From Mycoplana dimorpha (lineage in GTDB: Bacteria > Pseudomonadota > Alphaproteobacteria > Rhizobiales > Rhizobiaceae), in assembly GCF_003046475.1 (NCBI RefSeq), contig NZ_PZZZ01000008.1, forward strand, positions 124,001 to 188,000: DNA of 64,000 bases, written 5' to 3'. The notes under the pieces were generated by a model. That model ran no database searches, was not told the DNA's origin, and saw only the letters and a list, made by a program, of their open reading frames with translations. Of this stretch, positions 37,097-45,997 are shown in pieces (position 1 is the stretch's first letter; every line of letters begins with the position of its first letter). Position numbers and translations under genes: made by a program.

Positions 37097-37573
37097 ATGG
37101 CCGTGTCGGCGGAGATTCCCGTGGTCGTGCGGGTCCAGCGCGCCGATTTCGACGCCGCCGCCGAAACGGCGGCCTTGACGGCCCGGAACCGCCAGATCGG
37201 CGCAATCGTCACCTTCACCGGGCTTTGCCGCGACGAAGGCGGGAGCCTTGCGGCGCTGGAACTCGAGCATTATCCCGGGATGGCCGAGGCGGAGATACGG
37301 CGCATCTGCGAGGCGGCGGTGGAGCGGTTTTCACTGCAGGGCATCGCCGCGATCCACCGGTTCGGCCGGATGGAGCCGGGCGAAAACATCGTGCTGGTCA
37401 TCGCCGCCGCGCCGCATCGGCACGCCGCCTTCGACGGCGCCTCTTTCGTCATGGATTACCTGAAGACCTCGGCCCCCTTCTGGAAGAAGGAGCATCGTGC
37501 CGACGGCAGCGAAAGCGGCTGGGTCGATGCCAAGGATGCCGACGACCGGGCGAGGGAGAAATGGCAGCGTTAG
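37097..37573 (+). CDS. moaE: Molybdopterin synthase catalytic subunit MoaE
   Basis: Large subunit of molybdopterin synthase, which inserts two sulphurs into cyclic pyranopterin monophosphate. The protein has 158 aa. Landmarks are GAIVTFTGLCRD, LELEHYPGMAE, IHRFGRMEPGE, and APFWKKE carrying the catalytic lysine. It is directly downstream of moaD. No other moa genes lie in the window. Confidence 0.95.
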   Translation: MAVSAEIPVVVRVQRADFDAAAETAALTARNRQIGAIVTFTGLCRDEGGSLAALELEHYPGMAEAEIRRICEAAVERFSLQGIAAIHRFGRMEPGENIVLVIAAAPHRHAAFDGASFVMDYLKTSAPFWKKEHRADGSESGWVDAKDADDRAREKWQR

Positions 37574-37825
37574 CCGCCCCGATGTCGGCACAGGGGTGCG
37601 GCGCAATTTGCTCGTCCCTGCCCGGCTTGATCCGGCGTTCTCTCTAATGGCGCCTGCCACGGATGGCACGGCCGAATTCCCGTTGCCTACCCTCGAAGAA
37701 GGCGCACGAACGCCGGCCCACGTGGAGCCGGCGCGTCAGAATGTGCAAGCAGTCAGGGCCCACGGCGCTGCGGTACAGGCGGCGTTTCGTGCCGCCCGCC
37801 TGCTGCCGCACCCGCTTCTTCGGCG

Positions 37826-39349
37826 TCAAGCCGCCCGGACGTAGCCCGCGGAAGGCGCAGCCGCGGCCTGTCCGCTGGTGCGGAAAGCGCTCAGCTGCGC
37901 TGCAATCGAAGCTGCCTCGTGGGTCAGCGCCTGGCTGGCGGCATTCGCCTGTTCCACCATCGAGGCGTTCTGCTGGGTGATCTGGTCCATCGCGTTGATC
38001 GCCTGGTTGACGGCCTGCAAACCGGTCGCCTGCTCGGCCGTGCTCGCGCGAATAGCGGAGAACACCGAACTGATCTCGACCACCTGCGTCACGATCTGGC
38101 GGAGCGTCTCGGCAACCTCGTTGACCGAGCGGACACCGTCCTCGACCTGCCCGTGCGACTTGGCGATCAGGCCCTGGATGTCCTTGGCGGCATCCGCGCA
38201 GCGCTGTGCCAGTGCCCGCACTTCCGAGGCGACGACGGCAAAACCGCGGCCGGCCTCGCCGGCCCGTGCGGCCTCGATACCGGCGTTCAGCGCCAGAAGA
38301 TTCGTCTGGAAAGCGATCTCGTCGATAACCTCGATGATGTTTGCGATGCTGGCCGACGACTGCTGGATATCCTGCATCGCGGTGATCGCCTCCTCGACCA
38401 CCTCGCCGCTACGCTCCGCGTTGGCGCGGGCGGCCGACACCAGGGTATTGGCATCGTCCGCGCTCTTGGCCGTCTGGCGCACCGTGGTCGTGACTTCTTC
38501 CACAGCCGCCGCCGTTTCCTCCAGATTGGCGGCCTGCCGCTCGGTGCGCTTGGCTAGGTCGTCCGATGCGGCGGCGATTTCGCGGACGCTGACGTGAATG
38601 GAGCCGGCGCCGGCATGGATGCTGCCGATCGCCTGCGACAGGGCCGAGATTGCGTGATTGAAATCGTCGCGCAGGGTCTCGTAGGCCTCCGGCAGCTGCC
38701 CTTCGATGCGGGCCGTCAGATCGCCCGCGGCGATGCGCTTCAGCGCCGCACCGAAGCTGTCGGACACTACCTTGCGCTCCTCGGCAACCACCTGCGCCTG
38801 CACCGCCTGCTGCTTCGTTAGGTCGGAGGCGTCCATGTAGACCGAGATCGACAGGTCCATGTCGAGAAACACCGCCTTGATCAGGCTGGAAAGCCGGGCC
38901 GCAGCGTCGGCCGCCGTTGTCTCGGCGCGGGAGAACAGGCCGGCTTTCGGCCACATCTCCTTGAGCGCCGCCGTCAACAGGTGCTCCACCACCAACGCGT
39001 ATCCGCCGATATACCAGCGCGGCTCCAGGCCGATCCGCGCGTGAACCTTGCCGATCGAGTGAACCTTGGCGGCGTAGTCGGAGCTGAAATCCGCATTGGC
39101 GATGTTGCCCCAGTGGCTGAGCTGCGCATTCTTGGCATGTGCCATGTGCGCGTCGCTGGAGAAAAGATGGCTTACCTCCGGGCTGTTGCGGACGATCGCG
39201 TAGAACCGGTCGAGTGCGGGCGCGAGTTCCCTCTCCAGGAATGACTTGAGGTTGCGCAGCTCCTTGCGGCCATTCGCGTCGAGCCCGAGGTAGTCCAGCC
39301 GGCGCTCTAGATCGTGATTCTTGCCGGATGCGGAAGTAGCTGCACTCAT
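37826..39349 (-). CDS. Soluble globin-coupled methyl-accepting chemotaxis protein
   Basis: The protein has 507 aa with no membrane segment. Residues 10-175 form a sensor globin; H103 in [17 protein letters not shown] is at the proximal heme position. A HAMP-like segment (about 205-260) and an MCP signalling domain follow, with the hairpin tip [22 protein letters not shown]. The last residues carry no CheR-docking pentapeptide. HemAT-like receptors sense oxygen or redox state; in Sinorhizobium a soluble globin-type receptor (IcpA) is known. The gene is monocistronic, so it would feed into chemotaxis arrays encoded elsewhere. Confidence 0.9.
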   Translation of the reverse strand: MSAATSASGKNHDLERRLDYLGLDANGRKELRNLKSFLERELAPALDRFYAIVRNSPEVSHLFSSDAHMAHAKNAQLSHWGNIANADFSSDYAAKVHSIGKVHARIGLEPRWYIGGYALVVEHLLTAALKEMWPKAGLFSRAETTAADAAARLSSLIKAVFLDMDLSISVYMDASDLTKQQAVQAQVVAEERKVVSDSFGAALKRIAAGDLTARIEGQLPEAYETLRDDFNHAISALSQAIGSIHAGAGSIHVSVREIAAASDDLAKRTERQAANLEETAAAVEEVTTTVRQTAKSADDANTLVSAARANAERSGEVVEEAITAMQDIQQSSASIANIIEVIDEIAFQTNLLALNAGIEAARAGEAGRGFAVVASEVRALAQRCADAAKDIQGLIAKSHGQVEDGVRSVNEVAETLRQIVTQVVEISSVFSAIRASTAEQATGLQAVNQAINAMDQITQQNASMVEQANAASQALTHEAASIAAQLSAFRTSGQAAAAPSAGYVRAA

Positions 39350-39661
39350 CGGTTATCCATGCCCTTTTGGGTTTGCGCCAGCGCCCATTTTCTCCAAAGA
39401 CCTCCGTTCCGGCGGGAACGCGACTGCCTTTGTGCCCATCATGGACCGCTGCGCGGCGATACGCGCCTGCAGCTCGAAATGGCTTTCGGCATCTGCTCTA
39501 TCCCGGCCATAGTAAACGCTTGGTTAGGCCCTGAGCCTTTCTCGCGTTTCAGCTGCACTTGCGCTGCAGCCGCTGACATTGCCGCAGGCGCCGAAAAGGC
39601 GCCAGGCCAAAGCCGGGCGCCTCGAACGGAGAGATTGCCGTCGCACAGATGGATCGAACTG
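39350..39661. other. 312-bp intergenic region, no gene recognised
   Basis: Between the chemoreceptor and the ParA-like gene, both leftward. GGCGCCGAAAAGGCGCC at 39587-39603 can fold into a 6-bp hairpin that may end the ParA-like transcript. The left part should contain the chemoreceptor promoter. No reading frame with a ribosome site was found. Confidence 0.35.
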
Positions 39662-40369
39662 TCAGGCGGCGCGCAGACGGCCGCGCAGAACGGTCGCGGA
39701 TGCCCGGGGGGCCGGGACGCGGCGCATGACCTCCTCGGCCAGTAGGCGCGCGTTCTCGCGTGCCTTGTCGAGATTGGACACCCGCGCCGGGTCCATCGTC
39801 CTCAGCGTGCCGCCGCAGTCGAAAATGTCGCGGAATGCAGCCCGCTCGGCGATTGCGGTGTCGAGCACCGCCACGCCACGCTCGGCGAGTAGCTGCTTGA
39901 TGGCGGCCATGGCGCGGGTGGTGACGACCGCACTCATCCGCGTCAGCACCACCGAATGCTCGATGCGGACGCCCGCCCGCTTGTCGAGCTGGTGCAGCAG
40001 TTCAAGAATCTGCGCTCCGCCGTGGGCATCCATCGCACAGCCCTGGATCGGGATCAGGACATGGTCGGAAAGGCCGATCGCCGTCGCGACCATTGCGTCG
40101 CGTGCGCCAGCAAGATCGACCACGAAATAGTCGGTGGTGTCGCGGTTCTCGCGGATGTGTGACTGCAGCGACCCCATCGACACCTCGGAGATCACCGTCA
40201 GGTTCGGCCGCGTGCCGGTAAGGTCGTGCCAGCGGGTGATCCAGCGCTGCGGGTCTGCGTCGAGAATGGTGACGCGATACCCTTGGGCGGCCAGCTCGGT
40301 GGCAAGGATCAGGGCGGCAGTGGTCTTGCCTGCCCCGCCCTTGGCGTTGGCGAACGTGATGACCGGCAT
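39662..40369 (-). CDS. ParA/MinD-superfamily ATPase
   Basis: The protein has 235 aa. The deviant Walker A KGGAGKTT lies at residues 10-17, and DADPQRWITRW follows at the switch I position. VVDLAGA marks Walker B. Size and the DADPQ-RWxxxW pattern resemble orphan ParA proteins such as VirC1 more than chromosomal ParA with a ParB partner; no parB gene is adjacent. Such ATPases position cargo on membrane or nucleoid. Placement next to a soluble chemoreceptor recalls ParC-type chemoreceptor positioning, but the two genes are 312 bp apart, so this is speculative. Confidence 0.85.
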   Translation of the reverse strand: MPVITFANAKGGAGKTTAALILATELAAQGYRVTILDADPQRWITRWHDLTGTRPNLTVISEVSMGSLQSHIRENRDTTDYFVVDLAGARDAMVATAIGLSDHVLIPIQGCAMDAHGGAQILELLHQLDKRAGVRIEHSVVLTRMSAVVTTRAMAAIKQLLAERGVAVLDTAIAERAAFRDIFDCGGTLRTMDPARVSNLDKARENARLLAEEVMRRVPAPRASATVLRGRLRAA

Positions 40370-40611
40370 GTCTTTATCCTCATTTCCTGCAAGGTACGCG
40401 CGCCGTCGCCGCTTCGAGGCGGCGCGGGAGTGGCGCCCGGTTAACCAAACCTTTCAGAAGATGGTTAACAAATTGCAAATATGAGGCTGGCGAAGGCTGA
40501 GGAAGCGCCGTGCCAGCTCGTCGTAACTTTTGATCGGGACGAAGGCGTGCATGACGAGGATGAGGCGCTGCCTTCCCCGAGGCACGCAAGTTACGGCTGG
40601 CCTGAAACGAA

Positions 40612-40638
40612 GAAGCCCGGCATGGTCTGCCGGGCTTC
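40612..40638 (-). terminator. Terminator of the leftward amine/alcohol operon
   Basis: GAAGCCCGGCA (40612-40622) pairs perfectly with TGCCGGGCTTC (40628-40638), loop 5. Read leftward it is followed by TTCGTTTC. It starts 29 bp after the stop of the iron alcohol dehydrogenase, the last gene of the operon. The interval 40370-40611 holds no gene I can support. Confidence 0.8.
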
Positions 40639-40666
40639 AGAATGCATGCGTCTGTGCGTACCTCGC

Positions 40667-41812
40667 TCAGATGCACTCGGCAAAGAGCCGCTTGGCCGCC
40701 TCAAGGGTCAGTTCGACCGGGTTTCCGCCGGCCGTCGGGTCGACGATCGCCATTTCGCTCATCTCGTCGATCCGGTCCGTGCCGACCCCGAGTGCCGACA
40801 GCTTGTCCGGCACGCCGAGTTCGGAGCGAAGCTGCAGCACGTAGTCGTAGAAGCCGTCGAAGCCGCCGGCCATGCCGAGATAGGCCGCCGCCGCGGCGAT
40901 CCTGCCTTCGATGGCCGGGCGGTTGAAGCGCAGCACCGGCGGCATAACCACCGCATTGGTCATGCCGTGGTGCGTGTTGTAGATGGCGCCGACCGGATGC
41001 GACAGCGAGTGGATCGCCCCAAGCCCCTTCTGGAAGGCGACCGCGCCCATGGCGGCGGCCGACATCATGTTGGCGCGGGCCTCGATGTCGGTGCCGTCCC
41101 TGTAGGCGCGCGGCAGGAATTCCTTCACCAGCCGCATCCCTTCCAGCGCGATCCCCTGGCTCATCGGGTGATAGAACGGCGAGCAGTAGGCCTCCAGGCA
41201 GTGGGCGAAGGCATCCATGCCGGTACCGGCGGTGATGACCCTCGGCATGCCGACCGTCAGTTCCGGATCGCAGATCGTCACCGAGGGCAGGAACTTCGGA
41301 TGGAAGATCACCTTCTTGGTGTGGGTCTCAGAGTTGGTGATGACCGAGGCGCGGCCGACTTCCGAGCCGGTGCCGGCCGTCGTCGGCACGGCGACGATCG
41401 GGGCGATGCCGTCGGAGTTGGCGCGCGTCCACCAGTCGCCGATGTCCTCGAAGTCCCAGACGGGACGCGTCTGGCCGGCCATGAAGGCGACCGCCTTGCC
41501 GAGATCGAGGCCGGAGCCGCCACCGAAGGCGACGACGCCGTCATGGCCGCCGTCCCTGAAGGCCTTGACGCCGGCTTCGAGGTTCTTGTCGTTCGGGTTC
41601 GGATCGACTTCGGCAAAGATCGCCCGGCCCAGGCCGGCGGCTTCCATGATGTCGAGTGCGTTCTGGGTGATCGCCATCGGCGCGAGGCCGCGGTCGGTGA
41701 CCAGCAGCGGCTTCTTCATGCCGACCGCCGTGCAGTGGTCGGCAAGTTCACTGATGCGCCCTGCCCCGAACTTGATGGCGGTTGGGTAGCTCCAGTTGGC
41801 GGTGATGCTCAT
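40667..41812 (-). CDS. Iron-containing alcohol dehydrogenase
   Basis: Group III NAD-dependent alcohol dehydrogenase of 381 aa. The dinucleotide loop FGGGSGLDLGKA lies near residues 95-106, VPTTAGTGSE marks the family, and the metal-ligand region includes GTGMDAFAHCLEAY and HSLSHPVGAIYNTHHG. It is the last gene of the operon and overlaps the aldehyde dehydrogenase stop/start by 4 bp. Together they could oxidise an alcohol to the aldehyde and then to the acid. The long open frame upstream is not needed: the family N-terminus starts at 41812. Confidence 0.93.
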   Translation of the reverse strand: MSITANWSYPTAIKFGAGRISELADHCTAVGMKKPLLVTDRGLAPMAITQNALDIMEAAGLGRAIFAEVDPNPNDKNLEAGVKAFRDGGHDGVVAFGGGSGLDLGKAVAFMAGQTRPVWDFEDIGDWWTRANSDGIAPIVAVPTTAGTGSEVGRASVITNSETHTKKVIFHPKFLPSVTICDPELTVGMPRVITAGTGMDAFAHCLEAYCSPFYHPMSQGIALEGMRLVKEFLPRAYRDGTDIEARANMMSAAAMGAVAFQKGLGAIHSLSHPVGAIYNTHHGMTNAVVMPPVLRFNRPAIEGRIAAAAAYLGMAGGFDGFYDYVLQLRSELGVPDKLSALGVGTDRIDEMSEMAIVDPTAGGNPVELTLEAAKRLFAECI

Positions 41813-43194
41813 GCGAGTGCTTTCCTGAGGTGGTAGGACTTCGGACGGGTGAGATTGTGGAAGCCGATGACCGACAGCGAGCCGCCGCGGCCGGTTTCCT
41901 TGACGCCGGTCCAGCAGAGCGCCGGGTCGAGATAGTCGGCGCGATTCATGAACACCGTGCCGGTCTCGAGATCGCGGCCGAGCCGGGCGGCACGCTCGGC
42001 ATCCTTCGTCCAGAGCGAAACCGTCAGGCCGTACTGGCAATCGTTCATCAGTTCGAGCGCTTCGGCGTCGTTCCTGACCTTCATGATGCCGACGGCCGGG
42101 CCGAAGGTCTCTTCCTTCATGAAGGGCATCGAGTGGTCGACGTTCACCAGCACCTGCGGGGCGAGATAGGCACCGCCATCGTCCTGCGGGAACAGCTTTG
42201 GATCGACCAGCGCCTTCGCACCGCGCGAAACGGCATCGGCCACCTGCTCGCGCACCACCGCGGCGAAACGCTTGTTCGCCATCGGTCCGAGCGTCGTTTC
42301 CGGGTCGAGCGGATTGCCGAGCTTGTAGTTCGACACCCAGGCGACCGATTTCTCGACGAAGGCGTCATAGAGCGACTCATGGACGTAGATGCGCTCGATA
42401 CCGCAGCAGCACTGGCCGGAGTTGTAGGTGGCGCCGTCCATCAGCGTATCGACGGCAGCGTCGAGGTCGGCGTCTTCCATGACATAGCCGGGGTCCTTGC
42501 CGCCGAGCTCGAGGCCGATCGGCGTGAAGGTGCCGGCAGCGGCCCGTTCGATCGAGCGGCCGCCCTCGACCGAGCCGGTGAAGTTAACGAAGTCGAAGCT
42601 CTTCGCCGCGATCAGCGCCGAGGTGGTGTCGTGGTCAAGGAAGATGTTCTGGAACACATCGTCCGGCACGCCGGCCTCGACGAAGGCCCGCACCAGCCGC
42701 TCCCCGACGAGCAGGGTCTGGGCCGCGTGCTTGATGATGACGGTGTTGCCGGCCATCAGCGCCGGCGCCACCGTATTGATCGCGGTCATGTAAGGGTAAT
42801 TCCACGGCGCGATGACGAAGACAACGCCGTGCGGCTCGCGCTCGATGCGGCGCTCGAAACTGCTGCTGTTCTCGATCACGATCGGAGCGAGCGAGGAACC
42901 GGCAATTTCGGCGACGTAATTCGAACGCTCGTTGAAGCCCTTGAACTCGCCGCCATAGCGCACCGGACGGCCCATCTGCCAGGCGAGCTCCGGCACCACC
43001 TCGTCCTTCATCTCGTTGAGGCGGGCAACGCCCTTCAGCACGAGCTGGATACGATGCTCCAGCGGCCGCTTCGCCCAGGTTTTCTGCGCCTTGCGGGCTC
43101 GTGCGACAACCTGTTTCGCCGCCTCCAGCGGCATCGCCTCGCGCTCGGCATAGACCGAGCCGTCGACGGGGGAAATGCATTTGATCATGGTCAT
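41809..43194 (-). CDS. NAD(P)-dependent aldehyde dehydrogenase
   Basis: The protein has 461 aa. The cofactor and catalytic landmarks are present: APWNYPY (128-135), FTGSVEGG (206-212), the general base E229 in LELGGKDP, and the nucleophile in GQCCCGIER. C263 matches the canonical GQxC position, with two further cysteines beside it. The late EETFGP motif is intact. Coupled to the alcohol dehydrogenase by an ATGA overlap. In this operon it would oxidise the aldehyde derived from a gamma-glutamylated or free amino alcohol. Confidence 0.93.
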   Translation of the reverse strand: MTMIKCISPVDGSVYAEREAMPLEAAKQVVARARKAQKTWAKRPLEHRIQLVLKGVARLNEMKDEVVPELAWQMGRPVRYGGEFKGFNERSNYVAEIAGSSLAPIVIENSSSFERRIEREPHGVVFVIAPWNYPYMTAINTVAPALMAGNTVIIKHAAQTLLVGERLVRAFVEAGVPDDVFQNIFLDHDTTSALIAAKSFDFVNFTGSVEGGRSIERAAAGTFTPIGLELGGKDPGYVMEDADLDAAVDTLMDGATYNSGQCCCGIERIYVHESLYDAFVEKSVAWVSNYKLGNPLDPETTLGPMANKRFAAVVREQVADAVSRGAKALVDPKLFPQDDGGAYLAPQVLVNVDHSMPFMKEETFGPAVGIMKVRNDAEALELMNDCQYGLTVSLWTKDAERAARLGRDLETGTVFMNRADYLDPALCWTGVKETGRGGSLSVIGFHNLTRPKSYHLRKALA

Positions 43195-43264
43195 GATCGT
43201 CTTCCTGTCAGTTGCATCTACAATTCAGTCGGCGCCTTCGCGCCCATTCACCTTCCGCAGCCAA

Positions 43265-43296
43265 ATGCCCTCCCGCCGTTTTCGGAGAGAGGGCAT
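43265..43296 (-). other. Intercistronic hairpin between ligase and aldehyde dehydrogenase genes
   Basis: ATGCCCTC (43265-43272) and GAGGGCAT (43289-43296) form an 8-bp stem on the leftward transcript, followed by TTTGG. It may partly terminate transcription or protect the mRNA end, reducing dehydrogenase output relative to the upstream genes. Confidence 0.45.
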
Positions 43297-43319
43297 GGAC
43301 AAACAGCCTTCTGTAAATC

Positions 43320-44690
43320 CTAGGCCCGCTCGAAGCCGCGCGCCACCTCCCAGTCGGTCACGCGCCGGTCGTACTCCTCCTGCTCCCACTGCGCGGCCCG
43401 GACGTAATGATCGACGACGTCCTCGCCGAACGCTTCGCGCAGCATCGTCGATGTCGCCATGAACTCGGTCGCCTCGCGCAGCGTCTTCGGAATCTCGCGG
43501 ACGTTCTTGCCGCCGTAGGCGTCGCCGACAAACGGCGCTTCCAGCTCCAGCTTGCCTTCGATTCCGGCGATGCCCGCGGCTATCTGCGCGGCCATGGCGA
43601 GATAGGGGTTGAGGTCCGATCCGCCGACGCGGCATTCGATCCGGATGCCCTTCGTGGCCTCGCCACAAAGGCGATAGCCGGCCGTGCGGTTGTCCTTGCT
43701 CCAGACGGCCTTGGTCGGCGCGAAGGTGCCGGCCATGAAGCGCTTGTAGGAGTTGATGTAGGGCGCCAGGAAATAGGTGACCTCGCTGGCGTGGTTGAGA
43801 AGCCCGGCGACGTAGCAGCGCATCAGGTCGGACATGCCGTACTTGGCTTCCGGATCGTAGAACTTCGGGGTCTTGCCGTCGGCGCTCCAAAGCGACTGGT
43901 GGATGTGCGAGGAGGAACCGGCCGAGCCGTAGTTCCACTTGGCAAGGAAGGTGACGGCCTTGCCGCGCTGCCAGGCGATCTCCTTGCAGGCGTTCTTGAT
44001 GAGGGCGTGACGGTCGGCCATGGTCAGCGCGTCGGCATAGCGGACGTTGATTTCCTCCTGGCCGGGCGAAGCCTCGCCCTTGGAGTTCTCGACCGGGATG
44101 CCCGCACCTTGCAGCCCGTTGCGCAGCGCCCGCATCACATCCTCTTCCTTGGTGGTCTGGAAGATGTGGTAGTCCTCGTTGTAGCCGCTGACGGGCCGCA
44201 AGTCCCGGAAGCCGCTCTCGCGGGCATCGTCGTAGGTCTGATCGAACAGGTAGAACTCCAGTTCGGTCGCCATGTAGGCCTTCAGCCCCATCGCCTCCAG
44301 CCGCTTGACCTGGCGCTTCAGGATCGCGCGCGGCGAATGCGGCACCTCCTTGTGCGTGTGATGGTCGAGCACGTCGCAGAGGACCATCGCCGTGCCCTCC
44401 AGCCACGGGATTCGACGCAGCGTCGAGAGGTCCGGCTTCATCGTATAGTCGCCGTAACCCGCCTCCCAGCTGGTGGCGCGATAGCCCGGGACCGTCTCCA
44501 TCTCCATGTCGGTGGCCAGCAGGTAGTTGCAGCTGTGCGTTTCCTCGTAGGCCCCATCCACGAAGTACTGTGCGTGGAACCGCTTGCCCATCAGGCGCCC
44601 CTGCATGTCGACGAAACATACGAGAACGGTGTCGATGCGGCCCTCGGCCGTATCCTTCTTCAACTCATCAAAACTATAGGTCACGGCCAT
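43320..44690 (-). CDS. Glutamine-synthetase-family ligase, probable gamma-glutamylamide synthetase
   Basis: The protein has 456 aa from the ATG at 44690; a start at 44717 is also open. It belongs to the GlnT/PuuA/IpuC branch rather than biosynthetic GlnA. The ATP/metal landmarks ATELEFYLFD, the glutamate-binding GSAGSSSHIHQSLW and the late RIECRVGGSDLNPYLAMAA are present, but the GlnA adenylylation loop is absent. Such enzymes join glutamate to amines (putrescine, ethanolamine, isopropylamine, alaninol). Position between a TRAP importer and two dehydrogenases suggests it activates the imported substrate. Confidence 0.85.
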   Translation of the reverse strand: MAVTYSFDELKKDTAEGRIDTVLVCFVDMQGRLMGKRFHAQYFVDGAYEETHSCNYLLATDMEMETVPGYRATSWEAGYGDYTMKPDLSTLRRIPWLEGTAMVLCDVLDHHTHKEVPHSPRAILKRQVKRLEAMGLKAYMATELEFYLFDQTYDDARESGFRDLRPVSGYNEDYHIFQTTKEEDVMRALRNGLQGAGIPVENSKGEASPGQEEINVRYADALTMADRHALIKNACKEIAWQRGKAVTFLAKWNYGSAGSSSHIHQSLWSADGKTPKFYDPEAKYGMSDLMRCYVAGLLNHASEVTYFLAPYINSYKRFMAGTFAPTKAVWSKDNRTAGYRLCGEATKGIRIECRVGGSDLNPYLAMAAQIAAGIAGIEGKLELEAPFVGDAYGGKNVREIPKTLREATEFMATSTMLREAFGEDVVDHYVRAAQWEQEEYDRRVTDWEVARGFERA

Positions 44691-44802
44691 CAGGCGGTCC
44701 TCGGATTGTCCTGCCATTCCGAACCGGTCGGTACTGCCCGGCTCGTTCTCCTGGGGGGCCAGCCGCCGAAGCGGCCGGCCTTCGCTTTCAGTCCGGCCGG
44801 GC

Positions 44803-45870
44803 TCAGCCGTAGCGATACGGAGCGCCAGCCTTGCGCATGGTCTCCTGATACTTCTTCAGGATCTCCACCACCTTGGCGTTGCGGGGGCTCTTGGCGGCGA
44901 CCTCGTCCCAGAAGGTAAGCGCCATGTCCTCCACGGTCTTCCACTCCTCTTCGGGAATGGTCGTGAGCTCGAGCTTGCCGCCGGTCGTGCGGTAGTGCGC
45001 CTCACCCCACCAATACCAGTGCTGGCGGTAATAATGGGAGGAATCCATCGCCAGCTTGAAGATCTCCTTCAGATGGTCGGGGACCGCATTCCACTTTTCG
45101 GTGTTGGCGAAGAACGACCCCGACCAGGCGCCGGAGATGTTGTTGGTGAGGTAGTACTTGGTGACCTCCGCCCAGCCGACGCTGTAGGTTTCGGTGGCGC
45201 CGCACCAGGCGATGCCGTCGATCTCGCCGGTCTGCAGGGCGACCTCGATGTCCTCCCAAGGCAGCGTCACCGGAACGACGCCGAGGCGCGAGATGAACTG
45301 GCCGCCGGTCGGGAAGGTGTAGACGCGCAGGCCCTTCAGGTCCTCGAGGCTGCGGATCGGCTTGGTGGTGGCGAAGTTGCACGGGTCCCACGCGCCGGCC
45401 GAAAGCCAGGTCACGCCGGGAACCTCGCCATAGGCCTCCTCCCAGATCTCCTTCAGGCCGTACCAGTTCCACAGAACCGGCACGTCCAGGCTGTAGCGCG
45501 AGGCAAACGGGAAATAGGCGCCGAACACCGAGACGTCGACCGGCGAGGCCATGGAATCGTCGTCGCTCTGCGCCGCATCGATGGTGCCGGCCTGGACGGC
45601 GCGGAACAGTTCGCCCTGCGGCACGAGTTGGTCGGCCGTGTAGAGTTCGATGACCATCTCGCCGTTTGCGGCCTTGTTGAAGGCGTCGATTGCCGGCTTG
45701 ACGACATGGTCGGCAAGGGCCGGACCGGCATAGGTCTGCAGCCGCCACTTGATCGGGCTTTGCGCCTTCACATAGGGCGCGGCGAGCGTCGTCGCGCCGA
45801 CGGCGCCCGCACCGGTCAGGACGGACTTCCGCAGGAATTCACGCTTGTTCATGGTCTTGGCATCAGTCAT
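44803..45870 (-). CDS. TRAP transporter solute-binding protein (DctP family)
   Basis: Periplasmic binding protein of 355 aa. The N-terminus NKREFLRKSVLTGAG resembles a Tat signal but has Lys-Arg in place of Arg-Arg; cleavage is expected after YVKA. The mature protein carries TRAP landmarks such as ELYTADQLVPQGE and GAWDPCNFATTKPIRSLEDLKGLRVY. The start at 45870 is chosen because upstream in-frame codons lack family similarity. It delivers ligand to the DctQM permease encoded just upstream. Ligand unknown; TRAP proteins mostly bind carboxylates, though some take ectoine, taurine or amines. Confidence 0.9.
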   Translation of the reverse strand: MTDAKTMNKREFLRKSVLTGAGAVGATTLAAPYVKAQSPIKWRLQTYAGPALADHVVKPAIDAFNKAANGEMVIELYTADQLVPQGELFRAVQAGTIDAAQSDDDSMASPVDVSVFGAYFPFASRYSLDVPVLWNWYGLKEIWEEAYGEVPGVTWLSAGAWDPCNFATTKPIRSLEDLKGLRVYTFPTGGQFISRLGVVPVTLPWEDIEVALQTGEIDGIAWCGATETYSVGWAEVTKYYLTNNISGAWSGSFFANTEKWNAVPDHLKEIFKLAMDSSHYYRQHWYWWGEAHYRTTGGKLELTTIPEEEWKTVEDMALTFWDEVAAKSPRNAKVVEILKKYQETMRKAGAPYRYG

Positions 45871-45997
45871 TTCAATTCCCCCTATTGAAGTGATTGGATC
45901 AGTTCCGTTGCGGCGGCGGGTCGGCGCGGTCAGCGCCGTCCCCGTCTCCAAGTCGTTGCACGCTTAGCTCCATGGTTCCTCCCCAAGCAGTGAGCGT

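Noticed and set aside
40481-44918. Three successive plus-strand frames of 450-500 codons opposite the dehydrogenase and ligase genes
   Set aside because: All lie exactly antisense to intact, recognisable genes and lack family motifs or ribosome sites.
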